A stretch of DNA of 64,000 nucleotides from Deltaproteobacteria bacterium (GCA_021813445.1 JAKAKP010000043.1:1-64000); one strand, 5' to 3'. Positions 44,237 to 53,400 are shown, counted from the first letter of the stretch. Notes: a model not told the origin generated them from the letters alone. Numbers and translations: made by a program.

Positions 44237-44540
44237 ATTTCGGATCCCTGCCAAAAAGTTAAATGAAGTTAAAGAACTTATGGCCTCCTATGGGGCAGAG
44301 GAAGCCGACGAGCTTATAGATACGGTTCCTTGGAAAGAGGTTTATCCTCAGTTCAATGCAAGTGTCGCTTTGCGTGCCGCTCGCAAGAGGGAAGGACTTA
44401 CACAGAAAGAGCTTTCTTTATCTATAGGTGTAAAGCAAAGTCATATCTCAGAGATGGAGAAAGGCAAAAGGCCAATTGGAAAAGATTTAGCAAAACGTCT
44501 ATCTAAGGCACTCAATATTGATTATAGGGTCTTTCTTTAA
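44187..44540 (+). CDS. higA: XRE-family antitoxin
   Basis: A 117-residue protein with an N-terminal part that should wrap the toxin (IPAKKLNEVKELMASYG) and a C-terminal helix-turn-helix of the Cro/CI type: LTQKELSLSIGVKQSHISEM, EKGKRPIGKDLAKRLSKAL. It would neutralise the toxin and bind the palindrome at 43796-43820. The start may be ATG 44187 or 44199, both within the toxin gene. Followed by a factor-independent terminator. Confidence 0.88.
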   Translation: MLEHMRESITTEFVVIKFRIPAKKLNEVKELMASYGAEEADELIDTVPWKEVYPQFNASVALRAARKREGLTQKELSLSIGVKQSHISEMEKGKRPIGKDLAKRLSKALNIDYRVFL

Positions 44541-44574
44541 AATAACACTATTTTGTTGAGTAGCGATCCAAAAG

Positions 44575-44607
44575 GCCCCGCTCTTGATAGAGCGGGGCTT
44601 TTTATTT
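44575..44607 (+). terminator. Rho-independent terminator of the toxin-antitoxin module
   Basis: A GC-rich stem GCCCCGCTC / GAGCGGGGC with a short loop is followed by TTTTTATTT. It lies 35 bases after the antitoxin stop and closes the module on its right side. Confidence 0.92.
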
Positions 44608-44670
44608 AGAGCTGAAAATGAGGCCAGACCTTTCGAGGTTTGCATTTGACAGTTTAGTCGAAAATCTGGG

Positions 44671-44859
44671 CTGCCGGGCACCTTGATCATCGCCCGCCTG
44701 GAGGAAAAGGAACTCCGGGACCGCTACGGTGCAGCCTACGAGGAGTATTGCCGCCGGGTGCCCCGGTTTGTGCCGAAGTTCAGGGACCAGGAAAACAGGG
44801 GCCAGGGGCCAGGGGGAAAAAGCAGGGGGCAGGGGTCAGGGAAAAACAACTGTCCCTGA
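44671..44859 (+). pseudogene. 3' fragment of an isoprenylcysteine-methyltransferase-type gene
   Basis: The frame reads LPGTLIIARLEEKELRDRYG, then AAYEEYCRRVPRFVPKF, which is the conserved C-terminal end of ICMT/PEMT-family membrane methyltransferases (R-x-EEKEL-x-x-R-[FY]-G, YxxYxxRVPRF-x-P). No start or upstream membrane helices are attached. After FRDQE the frame runs into G-rich simple repeats before TGA at 44857. The toxin-antitoxin module has apparently replaced or split the 5' part. Confidence 0.7.
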
Positions 44860-44863
44860 CCCC
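44832..44863. repeat. Hairpin of G-rich simple repeats
   Basis: GGGGTCAGGGA (44832-44842) pairs perfectly with TCCCTGACCCC (44853-44863). It lies within a wider array of GGGGCCAGGG- and GGGGTCAGGG-type units (about 44785-44880). It is downstream of hcp on the minus strand and could slow or end its transcription, though no uridine run follows. Confidence 0.6.
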
Positions 44864-44887
44864 CGGTCCCTGATCCCTGCTTCTAAA

Positions 44888-46516
44888 CTATCCCAGGATC
44901 GCCTTCAGGTCCGCGTCCGGGGTGGTGATGGGCATGATGTTGAAGTTCTTCACCAGCACATCCAGGACGTTGGGGGTGATGAAGGCCGGGAGCGACGGTC
45001 CCAGGCGGATGTTCTTGATCCCCAGGTAGAGCAGGGTGAGGAGAATGGCCACCGCTTTTTGCTCGTACCAGGAGAGGATCAGGGACAGAGGCAGGTCGTT
45101 CACCCCGACGTTGAAGGCCTTGGCCAGGGCTACCGCGATCTGCACCGCAGAATAGGCGTCGTTGCACTGGCCGATGTCCAGCAGGCGGGGAATACCGCCG
45201 ATGTCGCCCAGGTCCTTGTCGAAGAAGCGGAACTTGCCGCAGGCCAGGGTGAGGACGATGCAGTCCTTGGGGACCTTTTCCACGAACTCGGTGTAGTAGT
45301 TGCGGGTGGGTTTGGCGCCGTCGCAGCCGCCCACCAGGAAGAAGTGGCGGATATTTTTATTTTTCAGGGCATCGATGACCGTGCCGGCCACGGACATCAC
45401 GGTGTTGCGGGCAAAACCGGAGTTGACGAAGCCTTTATCCTCGTCTGCCGCAAAGCCGGGCAGGGCCAGGGCCTTGTCAATGACCGGCTGGAAATTGCGG
45501 TCGGCGATGTGTTTGATGCCGGGCCAGCCCACTAGGCCGCAGGTAAAGAGGTTATCTGCGTAGACTTCCTGGGGCCGCTGCAGGCAGTTGGTGGTTATGA
45601 CAATGGCCCCGGGGAACTGGGCGAATTCCTTGGCCTGGTTCTGCCAGGCCGTGCCGTAGTGGCCGTAGAAGTGGGGATATTTTTTCAGTTGGGGATAGCC
45701 GTGGCAGGGGAGCATCTCCCCGTGGGTGTAAACGTAAATGCCTTTGCCTTCGCTCTGTTTGAGGATCTCTTCCAGGTCCAGGAGGTCGTGGCCGGAAACC
45801 ACGATGGCCTTGCCTTTCTTGTGGCCCAGGGGCACCTTGGTGGGCACGGGATGGCCGTATCTGCCGGTATTACCGGCATCCAGGAGTTCCATGGCCCGGA
45901 GGTTGATTTCCCCACATTTTAACGCCAGGGGCACCATCGCGGCGACGCTCAAACCCTCGGCCGCGGTGGCGGCCAGGGCCTCATGGACGAAGGCATAGAC
46001 CTTTTCGTCTTCCTGTCCCAGGATCTGGGCATGATCCGTATAGGCGCTCACGCCTTTGACTCCGAACAGGAGGGTGTGCTTCAGGGAAAGAACATCCGGG
46101 TCCGCGGCCGGGTAGGATTTCAGGCCCACGGCTTCGGCCTGCGACAGCATGGCCTCTTTGTTGGCCCCGGGCTGGAAGGTGGCCGGACCGGCCGGGTAAG
46201 CGGCGCTGCCCCCCGCGGCCTTCACCTTGGCTTTCAGACCTTCCCGGAGTTCCACGCAACGGTGGATCAGCTTCACAAACCGCTCCGGATCGAAATCCAC
46301 GTTGGTGAGGGTGGAAAAGCACGCCTTGACGGTAAAGACGTTGACTTCCCGGTCGCTGACGCCTACCTTGCGGCCTGCCACCGCCACCTGGGACAGCCCT
46401 TGCAGACTGTAAATCAACAGGTCCTGCAGGGCTGCCACTTCCGGGTTCTTGCCGCAAACCCCCTGAATGGTGCACCCCACGCCTTTTGCCGCTTGCTCAC
46501 ATTGATAACAAAACAT
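44888..46516 (-). CDS. hcp: Hybrid-cluster protein (hydroxylamine / NO reductase)
   Basis: A 542-residue protein. The N-terminus MFCYQCEQAAKGVGC, then TIQGVCG, gives the anaerobe-type CxxC-x7-C-x5-C cluster motif. Later cysteines and histidine-glutamate ligands of the hybrid Fe-S-O cluster are in GEMLPCHGYP, TTNCLQRPQ and DIGQCNDAYSA. Hcp protects anaerobes from nitric oxide. A GGAGGGAAG ribosome site precedes the ATG, and a palindrome at 46618 may be its operator. No hcr reductase gene is adjacent. Confidence 0.95.
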   Translation of the reverse strand: MFCYQCEQAAKGVGCTIQGVCGKNPEVAALQDLLIYSLQGLSQVAVAGRKVGVSDREVNVFTVKACFSTLTNVDFDPERFVKLIHRCVELREGLKAKVKAAGGSAAYPAGPATFQPGANKEAMLSQAEAVGLKSYPAADPDVLSLKHTLLFGVKGVSAYTDHAQILGQEDEKVYAFVHEALAATAAEGLSVAAMVPLALKCGEINLRAMELLDAGNTGRYGHPVPTKVPLGHKKGKAIVVSGHDLLDLEEILKQSEGKGIYVYTHGEMLPCHGYPQLKKYPHFYGHYGTAWQNQAKEFAQFPGAIVITTNCLQRPQEVYADNLFTCGLVGWPGIKHIADRNFQPVIDKALALPGFAADEDKGFVNSGFARNTVMSVAGTVIDALKNKNIRHFFLVGGCDGAKPTRNYYTEFVEKVPKDCIVLTLACGKFRFFDKDLGDIGGIPRLLDIGQCNDAYSAVQIAVALAKAFNVGVNDLPLSLILSWYEQKAVAILLTLLYLGIKNIRLGPSLPAFITPNVLDVLVKNFNIMPITTPDADLKAILG

Positions 46517-46617
46517 CTAGCTTCCCTCCGTTTAAAATAAGAATTCTTGGTGGTGGCCAGGCTCACTAGTATTGGCCGCTGTTGGCAATAAGTTAAAACA
46601 GGGATGAGAGCGATCCC

Positions 46618-46631
46618 TTGACTTAAGACAA
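46618..46631 (-). promoter_or_regulatory. Candidate HcpR-type operator upstream of hcp
   Basis: TTGACTTAAGACAA is a near-palindrome (TTG-x-CTTAAG-x-CAA) about 100 bases upstream of hcp. It differs by one base from a TTGAC-N4-GTCAA-type site of CRP/FNR-family NO regulators such as HcpR. The consensus is recalled, not checked. The gap 46517-46878 holds this site and no gene. Confidence 0.4.
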
Positions 46632-46878
46632 AAACGCGAAAAAATTTTTCCTGCGCAGGCGGGGAATGCTGGGAACATCTTACTGATTAGCTAGGTAATT
46701 CAAGATAATAGATAATCAGTAGCTACCTTCCACGGTCATCATAAAAATAATCACTAATTCTTAAATGGCCATATTTCGTGAAAAAATTGCCCCAGGAAGG
46801 AGAAAGTTTTTAATTTTCTTAAACTCTTTCTTAAGTTTTTTGACGTAATACCCGAAAGGATGGTAGGCGGGAAAGGCT

Positions 46879-47832
46879 ATGAAAATATCAAATTGGTGGG
46901 GAAAATTTCCGGTAGTGCTGGTATTGAACCTGGCCCTGGCAGGGCCGGCAGGAGCACAATCGGCAAGCCAAAAAGCGAAAATTCTACCCCCGGCGGGCTC
47001 TAATCCGGCAACCGCGAGTCCAGCAAGTCCGATTATGGTAATGCCAAATAGCTTAAATCCAAATCCGGGAGCTTCTTCCCCAGCAAATCCAAGGTCAACA
47101 AACCCGGCAAAGCCGGGTTCTTATTCCGGAAGCCCCGATCTGGCAACCACTAAGCCGAAAAAAGCGAAGCGGGTGGTGAAGGAACCGGCAGGCGGGTTTA
47201 CTGATTATGGGAGTTTTTTGACGGAATATCATGCCGCAGGGGCATTCAAGTTCTATGATAACACCGAGGCGATGTTGCGCATGGCCCGATTTGAAGAGGC
47301 CCTGATGCGCTACCGGTTTCTCAAAGGCCAGATCCAGGGGAAGATCGATTACCATGGCTTGTTGGCCAGCGTCAACCGCCGCATCGAGTTTCTGAGAAAG
47401 CAGCTGAAATTGCGGGAATCGGAAGTGGCCGCCATTCCTGCGCGCAGGATGAGGGTAACCAAACTCAAACCCGCGGTCAAACAGCCGGAGGCCAAGCTCC
47501 CGGAGACTCTGCCGGAAGCCGCCAAACCCCAACCTCCCGGGGCGGCTGGCCCGGCAGCCGGGAAACCGCTGGCGCCAGTAACCGCGACTCCCAGCCCGCC
47601 GGCCCCGGTCCCCTCCGCGGCCGCGCCGCCACCGGCGGGGCAGAAACAGCCACCCGTGGTTACCACTGATACCACACCCAAGGAAGAAGAAAAGGCGGCA
47701 GCAGACAAGGAAAAGGAAGAAAAACCCCCGGCGCCCCTCAGTTTTTGGCAGCGCTTGAAAATAAAGCTCCACCTGGGGAAAAAGCCGGCTAGTAGCGACG
47801 CCAAAAAGTCGGATAGTGGTACGGTGGAATAA
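46879..47832 (+). CDS. Secreted proline-rich protein with a central helical domain
   Basis: A 317-residue protein with signal peptide (MKISNWWGKFPVVLVLNLAL, cleavage after AGAQ). A Pro/Ser/Asn-rich spacer, a helical segment at about 105-195 (FTDYGSFLTEYHAAGAFKFY, MLRMARFEEALMRYRFLKGQ), a second Pro/Ala/Lys-rich spacer and a C-terminal basic amphipathic stretch (LSFWQRLKIKLHLGKKP) follow. The helical core recalls tetratricopeptide-like units but is not a firm match. Probably a periplasmic or envelope-associated protein. Function unknown. Confidence 0.65.
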   Translation: MKISNWWGKFPVVLVLNLALAGPAGAQSASQKAKILPPAGSNPATASPASPIMVMPNSLNPNPGASSPANPRSTNPAKPGSYSGSPDLATTKPKKAKRVVKEPAGGFTDYGSFLTEYHAAGAFKFYDNTEAMLRMARFEEALMRYRFLKGQIQGKIDYHGLLASVNRRIEFLRKQLKLRESEVAAIPARRMRVTKLKPAVKQPEAKLPETLPEAAKPQPPGAAGPAAGKPLAPVTATPSPPAPVPSAAAPPPAGQKQPPVVTTDTTPKEEEKAAADKEKEEKPPAPLSFWQRLKIKLHLGKKPASSDAKKSDSGTVE

Positions 47833-47909
47833 GGAAAGGCTTCTTAAAGCAAGAGGCCAGGGGTCTAATACCAAATTCATCTTGCCATGCAATAAACCGG
47901 CAGAATCAG

Positions 47910-47952
47910 CGGCGTGTATCGGCGGTTAATTATTAGCCGCCGATACACGCCG
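47910..47952. repeat. Palindromic REP-like element
   Basis: CGGCGTGTATCGGCGG (47910-47925) is exactly complementary to 47937-47952, with an 11-base loop. It is followed by a related partial unit (GATAAACGCCGG). It lies in the gap between two convergent genes (46879 and merR), so it may end transcription from both sides or be a dispersed repeat. Confidence 0.75.
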
Positions 47953-48030
47953 ATAAACGCCGGTCTTTAGGATTATTGCCTGCAAATGCGAACTTGATAT
48001 AACGCCTGGCCTATTTTACTTCCGCTCCTG

Positions 48031-48402
48031 CTATTCTAACAGATCCTTGATAGCCAGCAGTTCCTCCCGGATGGCCTGGAGCAGGGCCAGACGTTCATCC
48101 TTTGAAGGTTTCCCGGGCAGGGGCGCCTGCTGGCAGGGGATGGGCCCCCGGGCCTGGGCCTGGAGCTGGCGGCGCATGGCCGCGATGGTCAGCTTTTCCT
48201 CGTCCCGGAGGCGCTTGATTTCAAAGATCAGTTGGATGTCCGTGGTGCGGTAGAGGCGGTGGCGGGAGGACTTGCGGTAAGGCCGGAGGATCTTGCCCCG
48301 GGTTTCCCAGTACCGCAGCACATGGGGCCGCACTCCGGTAAGGCGGCTCACCTCGCCGATGGTATAAAATCTCTTGGCCGGTAGTTCTTCCGCCAGGTCC
48401 AC
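48031..48402 (-). CDS. MerR-family transcriptional regulator
   Basis: A 123-residue protein with an N-terminal winged helix (YTIGEVSRLTGVRPHVLRYW, ETRGKILRPYRKSSRHRLYR) and a short coiled coil (LIFEIKRLRDEEKLTIAAMR). No effector-binding cysteines or C-terminal sensor domain. It starts with GTG one base after the pheT stop and is the last gene of the guaB-pheT-merR series. MerR genes of this size follow pheT in many Desulfobacterota; the target is not known. Confidence 0.88.
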   Translation of the reverse strand: MDLAEELPAKRFYTIGEVSRLTGVRPHVLRYWETRGKILRPYRKSSRHRLYRTTDIQLIFEIKRLRDEEKLTIAAMRRQLQAQARGPIPCQQAPLPGKPSKDERLALLQAIREELLAIKDLLE

Positions 48403-48403
48403 C

Positions 48404-50791
48404 TTAACGCAATTCCGCTCCCAGTTCTTCCTGCAAAGCCTTCACCAGGGCCTCATGATGCCGGTTGACCGCCTCATCCGTCAGGGTCCGCTCCGGGTCC
48501 CGGTAGGTGAGGCGAAAGGCCAGACTGCGCTTGCCCGCAGCAATGGGCGCCCCCGCGTAGACATCGAAGAGGCGGGCCTCCACCAGCCAGGGCGCCCCGT
48601 GGTAGTAGAGTTCCTGGGCCACCCGGCTTGACGGCACGTCATCATGGACAATCAGGGCGATATCCAGGTAGACCGCAGGGTAGCGGGGCAGGGGGGTAAA
48701 GAGGGGGAAGGGCTGGGCCGCCGCGGCCAGGGTCTGGAAGTTCAGCTCGAAGGTCCAAACCGGCCCTTCCAGGTCGAGTTTTTCCCCGATCTGGGGCGCG
48801 ATTTCCCCTAACACCCCTAGTTCCTGCTCCCCGGTATAGACCCGGGCCCCTTGCCGCAGATACGAAGGCAGGGCCTCCGCCCGGAAACTTACCTCCGGGA
48901 TCAGCAAGCCCTGGAGCAAGGTTTCCACCACGCCTTTCAGGTCGAAGAAGTCCACCTGGGCCTTGGCGGCCAGCCAGGAGTTCTCCTCCCGGGCGCCGGA
49001 CATCACCCCGGTGAGCCACTGCTCCTCCCGGGGCTGCTCCGCGCCGGCCACGGGCAGGAAGATTTTGGAGAGCTCAAAGAGGCGGACGTCGGCCATCTGT
49101 TTCAGATGGTTGCGCCGCAGGGCGTCCAGGACCCCGGGCAGGAGCGAGGTGCGCATCAGGGCCTGCTCCTCGCTCAGGGGATTGGCCAGGCGCAGGGCTT
49201 CCCCTCCATCTCCCGGCAGGGACTGGAGCTTTTCCGACTGAAAGGAATAGTTGATGATCTCGAAGAAACCCTGACCCAGGAGCAGCTTCCGGGCCTCGCG
49301 CCGCAGCCGCGCCTCGGGCGCGGGGCGGCGGGTGGCCAGCTCCCCCCGGGGCAGGGTCACCGGCACCTGATCAAAGCCCGCCAGGCGGGCGATCTCTTCG
49401 ATGAGGTCGATCTCCCGCTCCAGATCACCCCGGAAGGGAGGCACCTGCACCTCCAGGGTGTCCTCGTCCCGCTTGACCACCGGCAGATGGAGCCGGGTCA
49501 GCAACCCTTGCATCTCCTCCTGGGGCAAGGCCGTGCCCAGGACCGCGTTGGTCCGGGAGGCCCGCAGGGTCAGGCGGGGCCGGTAGACCGGCTGGGGATA
49601 TTCATCAAGGCGTCCGGCCAGGACCCGGCCGCCCCCCAACTGGGCCATGAGCTGGGCCGCCCGCTCCAGGGCATGGATGGTCCCTTCCGGGTCCACGCCC
49701 CGCTCGAAGCGGTAGGAGGCCTCCGTGCTCAGCCCCAGGCGCTTGGAAGTGCGGCGGATGCTGCCGGGGTTAAAATAGGCGCTCTCTATCAGGACCTGCC
49801 GGGTGGCTTCCATGACTTCCGAGAAGAGGCCGCCCATGACCCCGGCCAGAGCCACGGGTTTTTCGCCGTCGCAGATCAGGAGGGTCTCGGGGGTCAAGGG
49901 GCGTTCCTGGCCGTCCAGGGTCGTGAAGCTGGTCTCTCCGGGACCGGGCCGCCGCACGATGATTTCGCCGCCGTGGAGCTTGGTAAAATCAAAGGCATGC
50001 AGAGGTTGGCCGAATTCCAGGAGCACGTAGTTGGTGACGTCCACCAGGTTATTAATGGCCCTGACGCCGCCCAGTTGCAGACGCCGCCGCAGCCAGAAGG
50101 GAGAGGGACCCACGGTGAGGTCGAAGACCAGCCGGGCCGCGTACCGGGGGCAGCCCACCGCATCGAGGATGGTCACTTTGGCCGGGTGATGGGCCGGGGC
50201 CGCAACTTCGGCCAGGATCACCTCCGGGTGGCGCAGGGGCTGTTCCAACAGGGCGGCCACCTCCCGGGCCAGGCCCAGGACACTCAGGCAATCCGCACGG
50301 TTGGCGGTGACGGCCACTTCCAGGACCACGTCCGCCAGGTTCATGGCCCCGGCAAAATCCGCGCCCAGGGGCAGGTCCTGGGGGATGTCCATCAAGCCCG
50401 CATGGTCCGTGGACAGACCCATCTCATCCTCTGCCAGGAGCATGCCTTCGGAGGCGATGCCCCGGAGCTTGGCGGGTTTGATTTTATGGCCCCCCGAGAC
50501 CACCGCGCCCACGGGGGCAAAGGGATAAAGGGTGTCCGCGGTCAGGTTGGGAGCGCCGCAGACCACCTGGTAGGTAGCGCGGCCGTCCGTTACCTCCGCC
50601 AGCCGCAGGCGGTCCGCCTGGGGATGGGCTTCCACCCGGTTCACCCGGGCCACCACCACCCCGGAAAAATCCGGGGCCACCTCTTCCAGGGCCTCAACTT
50701 CCAGGCCGGCCAGGGTCAGGCGGTCCGCCAGGTCCGCGGCCGGCACCGTGAGGTCGACAAAATCCTTCAGCCAGTTGATGGAAAGACGCAT
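48404..50791 (-). CDS. pheT: Phenylalanyl-tRNA synthetase beta subunit
   Basis: This 795-residue protein forms the tetrameric PheRS with the alpha subunit. All the family domains are present: the N-terminal MRLSINWLKDFVDL, a tRNA-binding EMAP domain (about 40-150, VVARVNRVEAHPQADRL), B3/4, B5, the catalytic-like core and a C-terminal anticodon-binding FDX-ACB domain (YPAVYLDIALIVHDDVPSSR). It is read ten bases after guaB. The alpha-subunit gene pheS, normally just upstream, is not in this window. Confidence 0.96.
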   Translation of the reverse strand: MRLSINWLKDFVDLTVPAADLADRLTLAGLEVEALEEVAPDFSGVVVARVNRVEAHPQADRLRLAEVTDGRATYQVVCGAPNLTADTLYPFAPVGAVVSGGHKIKPAKLRGIASEGMLLAEDEMGLSTDHAGLMDIPQDLPLGADFAGAMNLADVVLEVAVTANRADCLSVLGLAREVAALLEQPLRHPEVILAEVAAPAHHPAKVTILDAVGCPRYAARLVFDLTVGPSPFWLRRRLQLGGVRAINNLVDVTNYVLLEFGQPLHAFDFTKLHGGEIIVRRPGPGETSFTTLDGQERPLTPETLLICDGEKPVALAGVMGGLFSEVMEATRQVLIESAYFNPGSIRRTSKRLGLSTEASYRFERGVDPEGTIHALERAAQLMAQLGGGRVLAGRLDEYPQPVYRPRLTLRASRTNAVLGTALPQEEMQGLLTRLHLPVVKRDEDTLEVQVPPFRGDLEREIDLIEEIARLAGFDQVPVTLPRGELATRRPAPEARLRREARKLLLGQGFFEIINYSFQSEKLQSLPGDGGEALRLANPLSEEQALMRTSLLPGVLDALRRNHLKQMADVRLFELSKIFLPVAGAEQPREEQWLTGVMSGAREENSWLAAKAQVDFFDLKGVVETLLQGLLIPEVSFRAEALPSYLRQGARVYTGEQELGVLGEIAPQIGEKLDLEGPVWTFELNFQTLAAAAQPFPLFTPLPRYPAVYLDIALIVHDDVPSSRVAQELYYHGAPWLVEARLFDVYAGAPIAAGKRSLAFRLTYRDPERTLTDEAVNRHHEALVKALQEELGAELR

Positions 50792-50801
50792 AATGTACTT
50801 T

Positions 50802-52262
50802 CTACTCCACCCAATAATTGGGGGCTTCCTTCATGATAATCACGTCGTGGACGTGCGATTCTCTGAGGCCCGCGGGGGAGATGCGGATAAATTTAGCCTT
50901 TTCTTGCAGTTCCGGGATGGTGCGGCAGCCCACGTAGCCCATGCCCGAGCGCAGGCCCCCCATCAACTGGAAAATGACGTCCGGCAGTTTCCCCCGGGAG
51001 GGCACCCGGCCGACAATGCCTTCCGGCACCAGCTTGCACTCCAGGTCGATGTCTTCCTGGCAGTAGCGGTCCCGGCTGCCCGCCTTCATGGCCTCCAGCG
51101 ACCCCATGCCCCGGTAGATCTTGTAGCTCCGCCCCTGGAAGATCACGGTCTCCCCGGGGCTTTCGTCGGTGCCAGCAAAGAGGCTGCCGATCATCACCAC
51201 ATCCGCGCCTGCGGCCAGGGCCTTGGTGACGTCCCCGGAGTATTTGATGCCGCCGTCGGCCACCAGGGGAATGTCCGCCTTGCAGGTGGCCTTGGCGCAG
51301 TCCATGATGGCGGATAATTGGGGCACCCCCACCCCGGCGATCACCCGGGTGGTGCAGATGGAGCCGGGGCCCACCCCCAGCTTCACCGCGTCCACCCCGC
51401 CTTTGATCAGGTCTGCGGCCCCGGTCGCGGTGGCCACGTTGCCGGCGATCAGATCCACCTCGGGAAATTCCCGCTTGGTGGCCGCCACCGCCTGTATCAC
51501 CCGCTGGGAATGACCGTGCGCGGTGTCGATAACCACCACGTCCACCCCGGCATTGAGCAGGGCCTCCACCCGGGCCTCCCGGTCCGGGCCCACCCCCACC
51601 GCGGCCCCTACCCGCAAACGGCCGAACTCGTCTTTGCAGGACAGGGGGTACTTGCGGATTTTCTCAATATCCTTGATGGTGATCAGACCCTTGAGATTGT
51701 ACTCATCATCCACCACCAGCAGCTTTTCGATGCGGAACTTGTGGAGCAGGGCCTTGGAATCCTCCAGGGTGATGCCCACGGGCGCGGTGACCAGGCGGTC
51801 CTTGGTCATCACCTCCTTGACCTTCTGTTCCAGGTTGGTTTCGAAGCGCAGGTCCCGGTTGGTGACGATCCCCACCAGGCGCTTGCCTTCCACCACCGGG
51901 ATGCCGGAGATGCGGTAGCGCTCCATCAGATTCAGCACCTTGGCGATGCTCTCCTCCGGACCGATGGTCACCGGCTCGATGATCATGCCGCTTTCCGACT
52001 TCTTCACCTTCTCCACTTCCAAAACCTGGGCAGGGATGGTCATGTTACGGTGAATAATGCCGATGCCACCTTGCCGGGCCAGGGAAATGGCGGTATCCGC
52101 CTCCGTGACCGTGTCCATGGCCGAACTCAACAGGGGGATGTTCAGGCGGATGCGGCGGGTAAGCTGGGTGGACAGGTCCACCTCGCTGGGCAGGACCGCG
52201 GACGCGTCCGGCACTAATAAGAGATCATCAAAGGTGTATGCATACGGAATCGGCTCGGCCAT
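50802..52262 (-). CDS. guaB: IMP dehydrogenase
   Basis: A 486-residue enzyme that oxidises IMP to XMP with NAD, the first step of GMP synthesis. The barrel shows [20 protein letters not shown] and [10 protein letters not shown]. Two CBS domains occupy about residues 90-205. The catalytic cysteine is in [15 protein letters not shown], and [20 protein letters not shown] and the flap GMGSLEAM follow. Full length. It heads a short operon with pheT and merR, an unusual partner order. Confidence 0.97.
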   Translation of the reverse strand: MAEPIPYAYTFDDLLLVPDASAVLPSEVDLSTQLTRRIRLNIPLLSSAMDTVTEADTAISLARQGGIGIIHRNMTIPAQVLEVEKVKKSESGMIIEPVTIGPEESIAKVLNLMERYRISGIPVVEGKRLVGIVTNRDLRFETNLEQKVKEVMTKDRLVTAPVGITLEDSKALLHKFRIEKLLVVDDEYNLKGLITIKDIEKIRKYPLSCKDEFGRLRVGAAVGVGPDREARVEALLNAGVDVVVIDTAHGHSQRVIQAVAATKREFPEVDLIAGNVATATGAADLIKGGVDAVKLGVGPGSICTTRVIAGVGVPQLSAIMDCAKATCKADIPLVADGGIKYSGDVTKALAAGADVVMIGSLFAGTDESPGETVIFQGRSYKIYRGMGSLEAMKAGSRDRYCQEDIDLECKLVPEGIVGRVPSRGKLPDVIFQLMGGLRSGMGYVGCRTIPELQEKAKFIRISPAGLRESHVHDVIIMKEAPNYWVE

Positions 52263-52315
52263 GGGTTCTTCTCCGAAAGCGTGGTTTTAGACTTTTAATC
52301 TTTAATAATCGCCCC

Positions 52316-52450
52316 GAATAGTTCAAAGTTCAAGGTTCAAAGTTCAGGGTTTTTGTGGGGCGCGCCCTCGACGGTCTATCTTCATTACGCAGAATGTCCT
52401 GAAATCATGGTCTTAACTTTAAACGTTGAACTTTGAACCTTGAACTATTC
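52316..52450. repeat. Inverted repeat built of GTTCAAAG-type units
   Basis: The left arm (52316-52351) consists of GTTCAAAG / GTTCAAGG units, and the right arm (52414-52450) carries their complement, reading into the last codons of the Ppx/GppA-like gene. The arms can form a long imperfect hairpin in the ppx-guaB gap. It resembles the other simple-repeat hairpins at 44832 and 59346 in style, though the unit differs. Confidence 0.7.
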
Positions 52451-53398
52451 CAAGCTTTGTTCTTCGGCCATTTCCCCCAGCACCCCCTCCAGCAGGCCGG
52501 CGTCGATGACCACCAGCTGGTCTTGGCGGCAGACCTCCAGGATCGTCTGAATAATCAGCGCCCCGGCCACCATCACCCCGGCCTTGGCGGGCTCCATGCC
52601 GGGGAGCCGGGCCCGCTCCGCCTCCGGCAGGCGGCAGAGATGCTCCGTGATGGCCGCGATTTGCTTCCGGCTCAGGATCAGGTTATTGACCCGGGCCGCG
52701 TCGTAGCGGTCCATCTCCAGGGCCAGGGCCGCCAGGGTGGTGACCGCCCCCGCGGTGCCCACCAACAGTGGCGTCTTGGTTAGGTAGGGCTTGAGGTTTT
52801 GCTGATAAAATGTCCTCAACCGCTGCGCAATTTCATGGTGCAGGGCCGCCACCGCTTCCGGCCGGGGCGGGTCTCCCAGGGGCCGGGCCTGGCTCAAAGT
52901 GAGCACGCCCAGGGGCAGGCTGGCAAATTGTGGTTCTTTCCCCTGGCGGATGAGGGCCCATTCCGAGCTGCCGCCGCCCACGTCAAAGACCACTAATTCC
53001 GGAGCCGCGGCCAACTCCGGGGCCAGGGCCGAGAGCACGCCCTTGAGGGAGAGCCGGGCCTCTTCCTCCGGGGAGAGAATATCCACCGGCAACCCCAACC
53101 CTTCCCGGACCTGCCGGAGAAAAACTTCCCGGTTCCTGGCCTGGCGCAGCGCCTGGGTGCCCACCACCCGACAGGCCTCCGCCCCTTGGGCTCGCAGCCT
53201 CCGGGCAAACCCTTCCAGGGCCCGGAAGGTGCGGGCCATATCCTCCGGGGCCAGGTTATCGTCCCGGGCCAAGCCCCCGCCCAAGCCGGTGACTTCCCGG
53301 TAATGCCCCAGTACCTGAAGGCGCCCCGGCCCGGTGAGCTCAGCCATGGCCAGGCGCACCGTCAGAGACCCTAAATCCACCGCCGCGAAGCGTCGCAT
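52445..53398 (-). CDS. Exopolyphosphatase / pppGpp phosphatase family protein
   Basis: A 317-residue protein of the Ppx/GppA family (ASKHA fold), with FAAVDLGSLTVRLAMAEL as the first phosphate loop, VVGTQALRQARN, ELVVFDVGGGSSEWALI and VGTAGAVTTLAALAL. It has only the two phosphatase domains and no C-terminal HD-like domain, the short form seen in many bacteria. It could hydrolyse polyphosphate or pppGpp; sequence alone does not decide. Confidence 0.9.
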   Translation of the reverse strand: MRRFAAVDLGSLTVRLAMAELTGPGRLQVLGHYREVTGLGGGLARDDNLAPEDMARTFRALEGFARRLRAQGAEACRVVGTQALRQARNREVFLRQVREGLGLPVDILSPEEEARLSLKGVLSALAPELAAAPELVVFDVGGGSSEWALIRQGKEPQFASLPLGVLTLSQARPLGDPPRPEAVAALHHEIAQRLRTFYQQNLKPYLTKTPLLVGTAGAVTTLAALALEMDRYDAARVNNLILSRKQIAAITEHLCRLPEAERARLPGMEPAKAGVMVAGALIIQTILEVCRQDQLVVIDAGLLEGVLGEMAEEQSLE

Positions 53399-53400
53399 AT

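Noticed and set aside
48851-50836. 661-codon plus-strand frame opposite pheT
   Set aside because: Full overlap with a well-identified gene on the minus strand; composition dominated by G, Q, H and R as expected of an antisense shadow.
52316-52450. Possible CRISPR-like repeat
   Set aside because: Units are adjacent without spacers and form two inverted arms; no cas genes are present.
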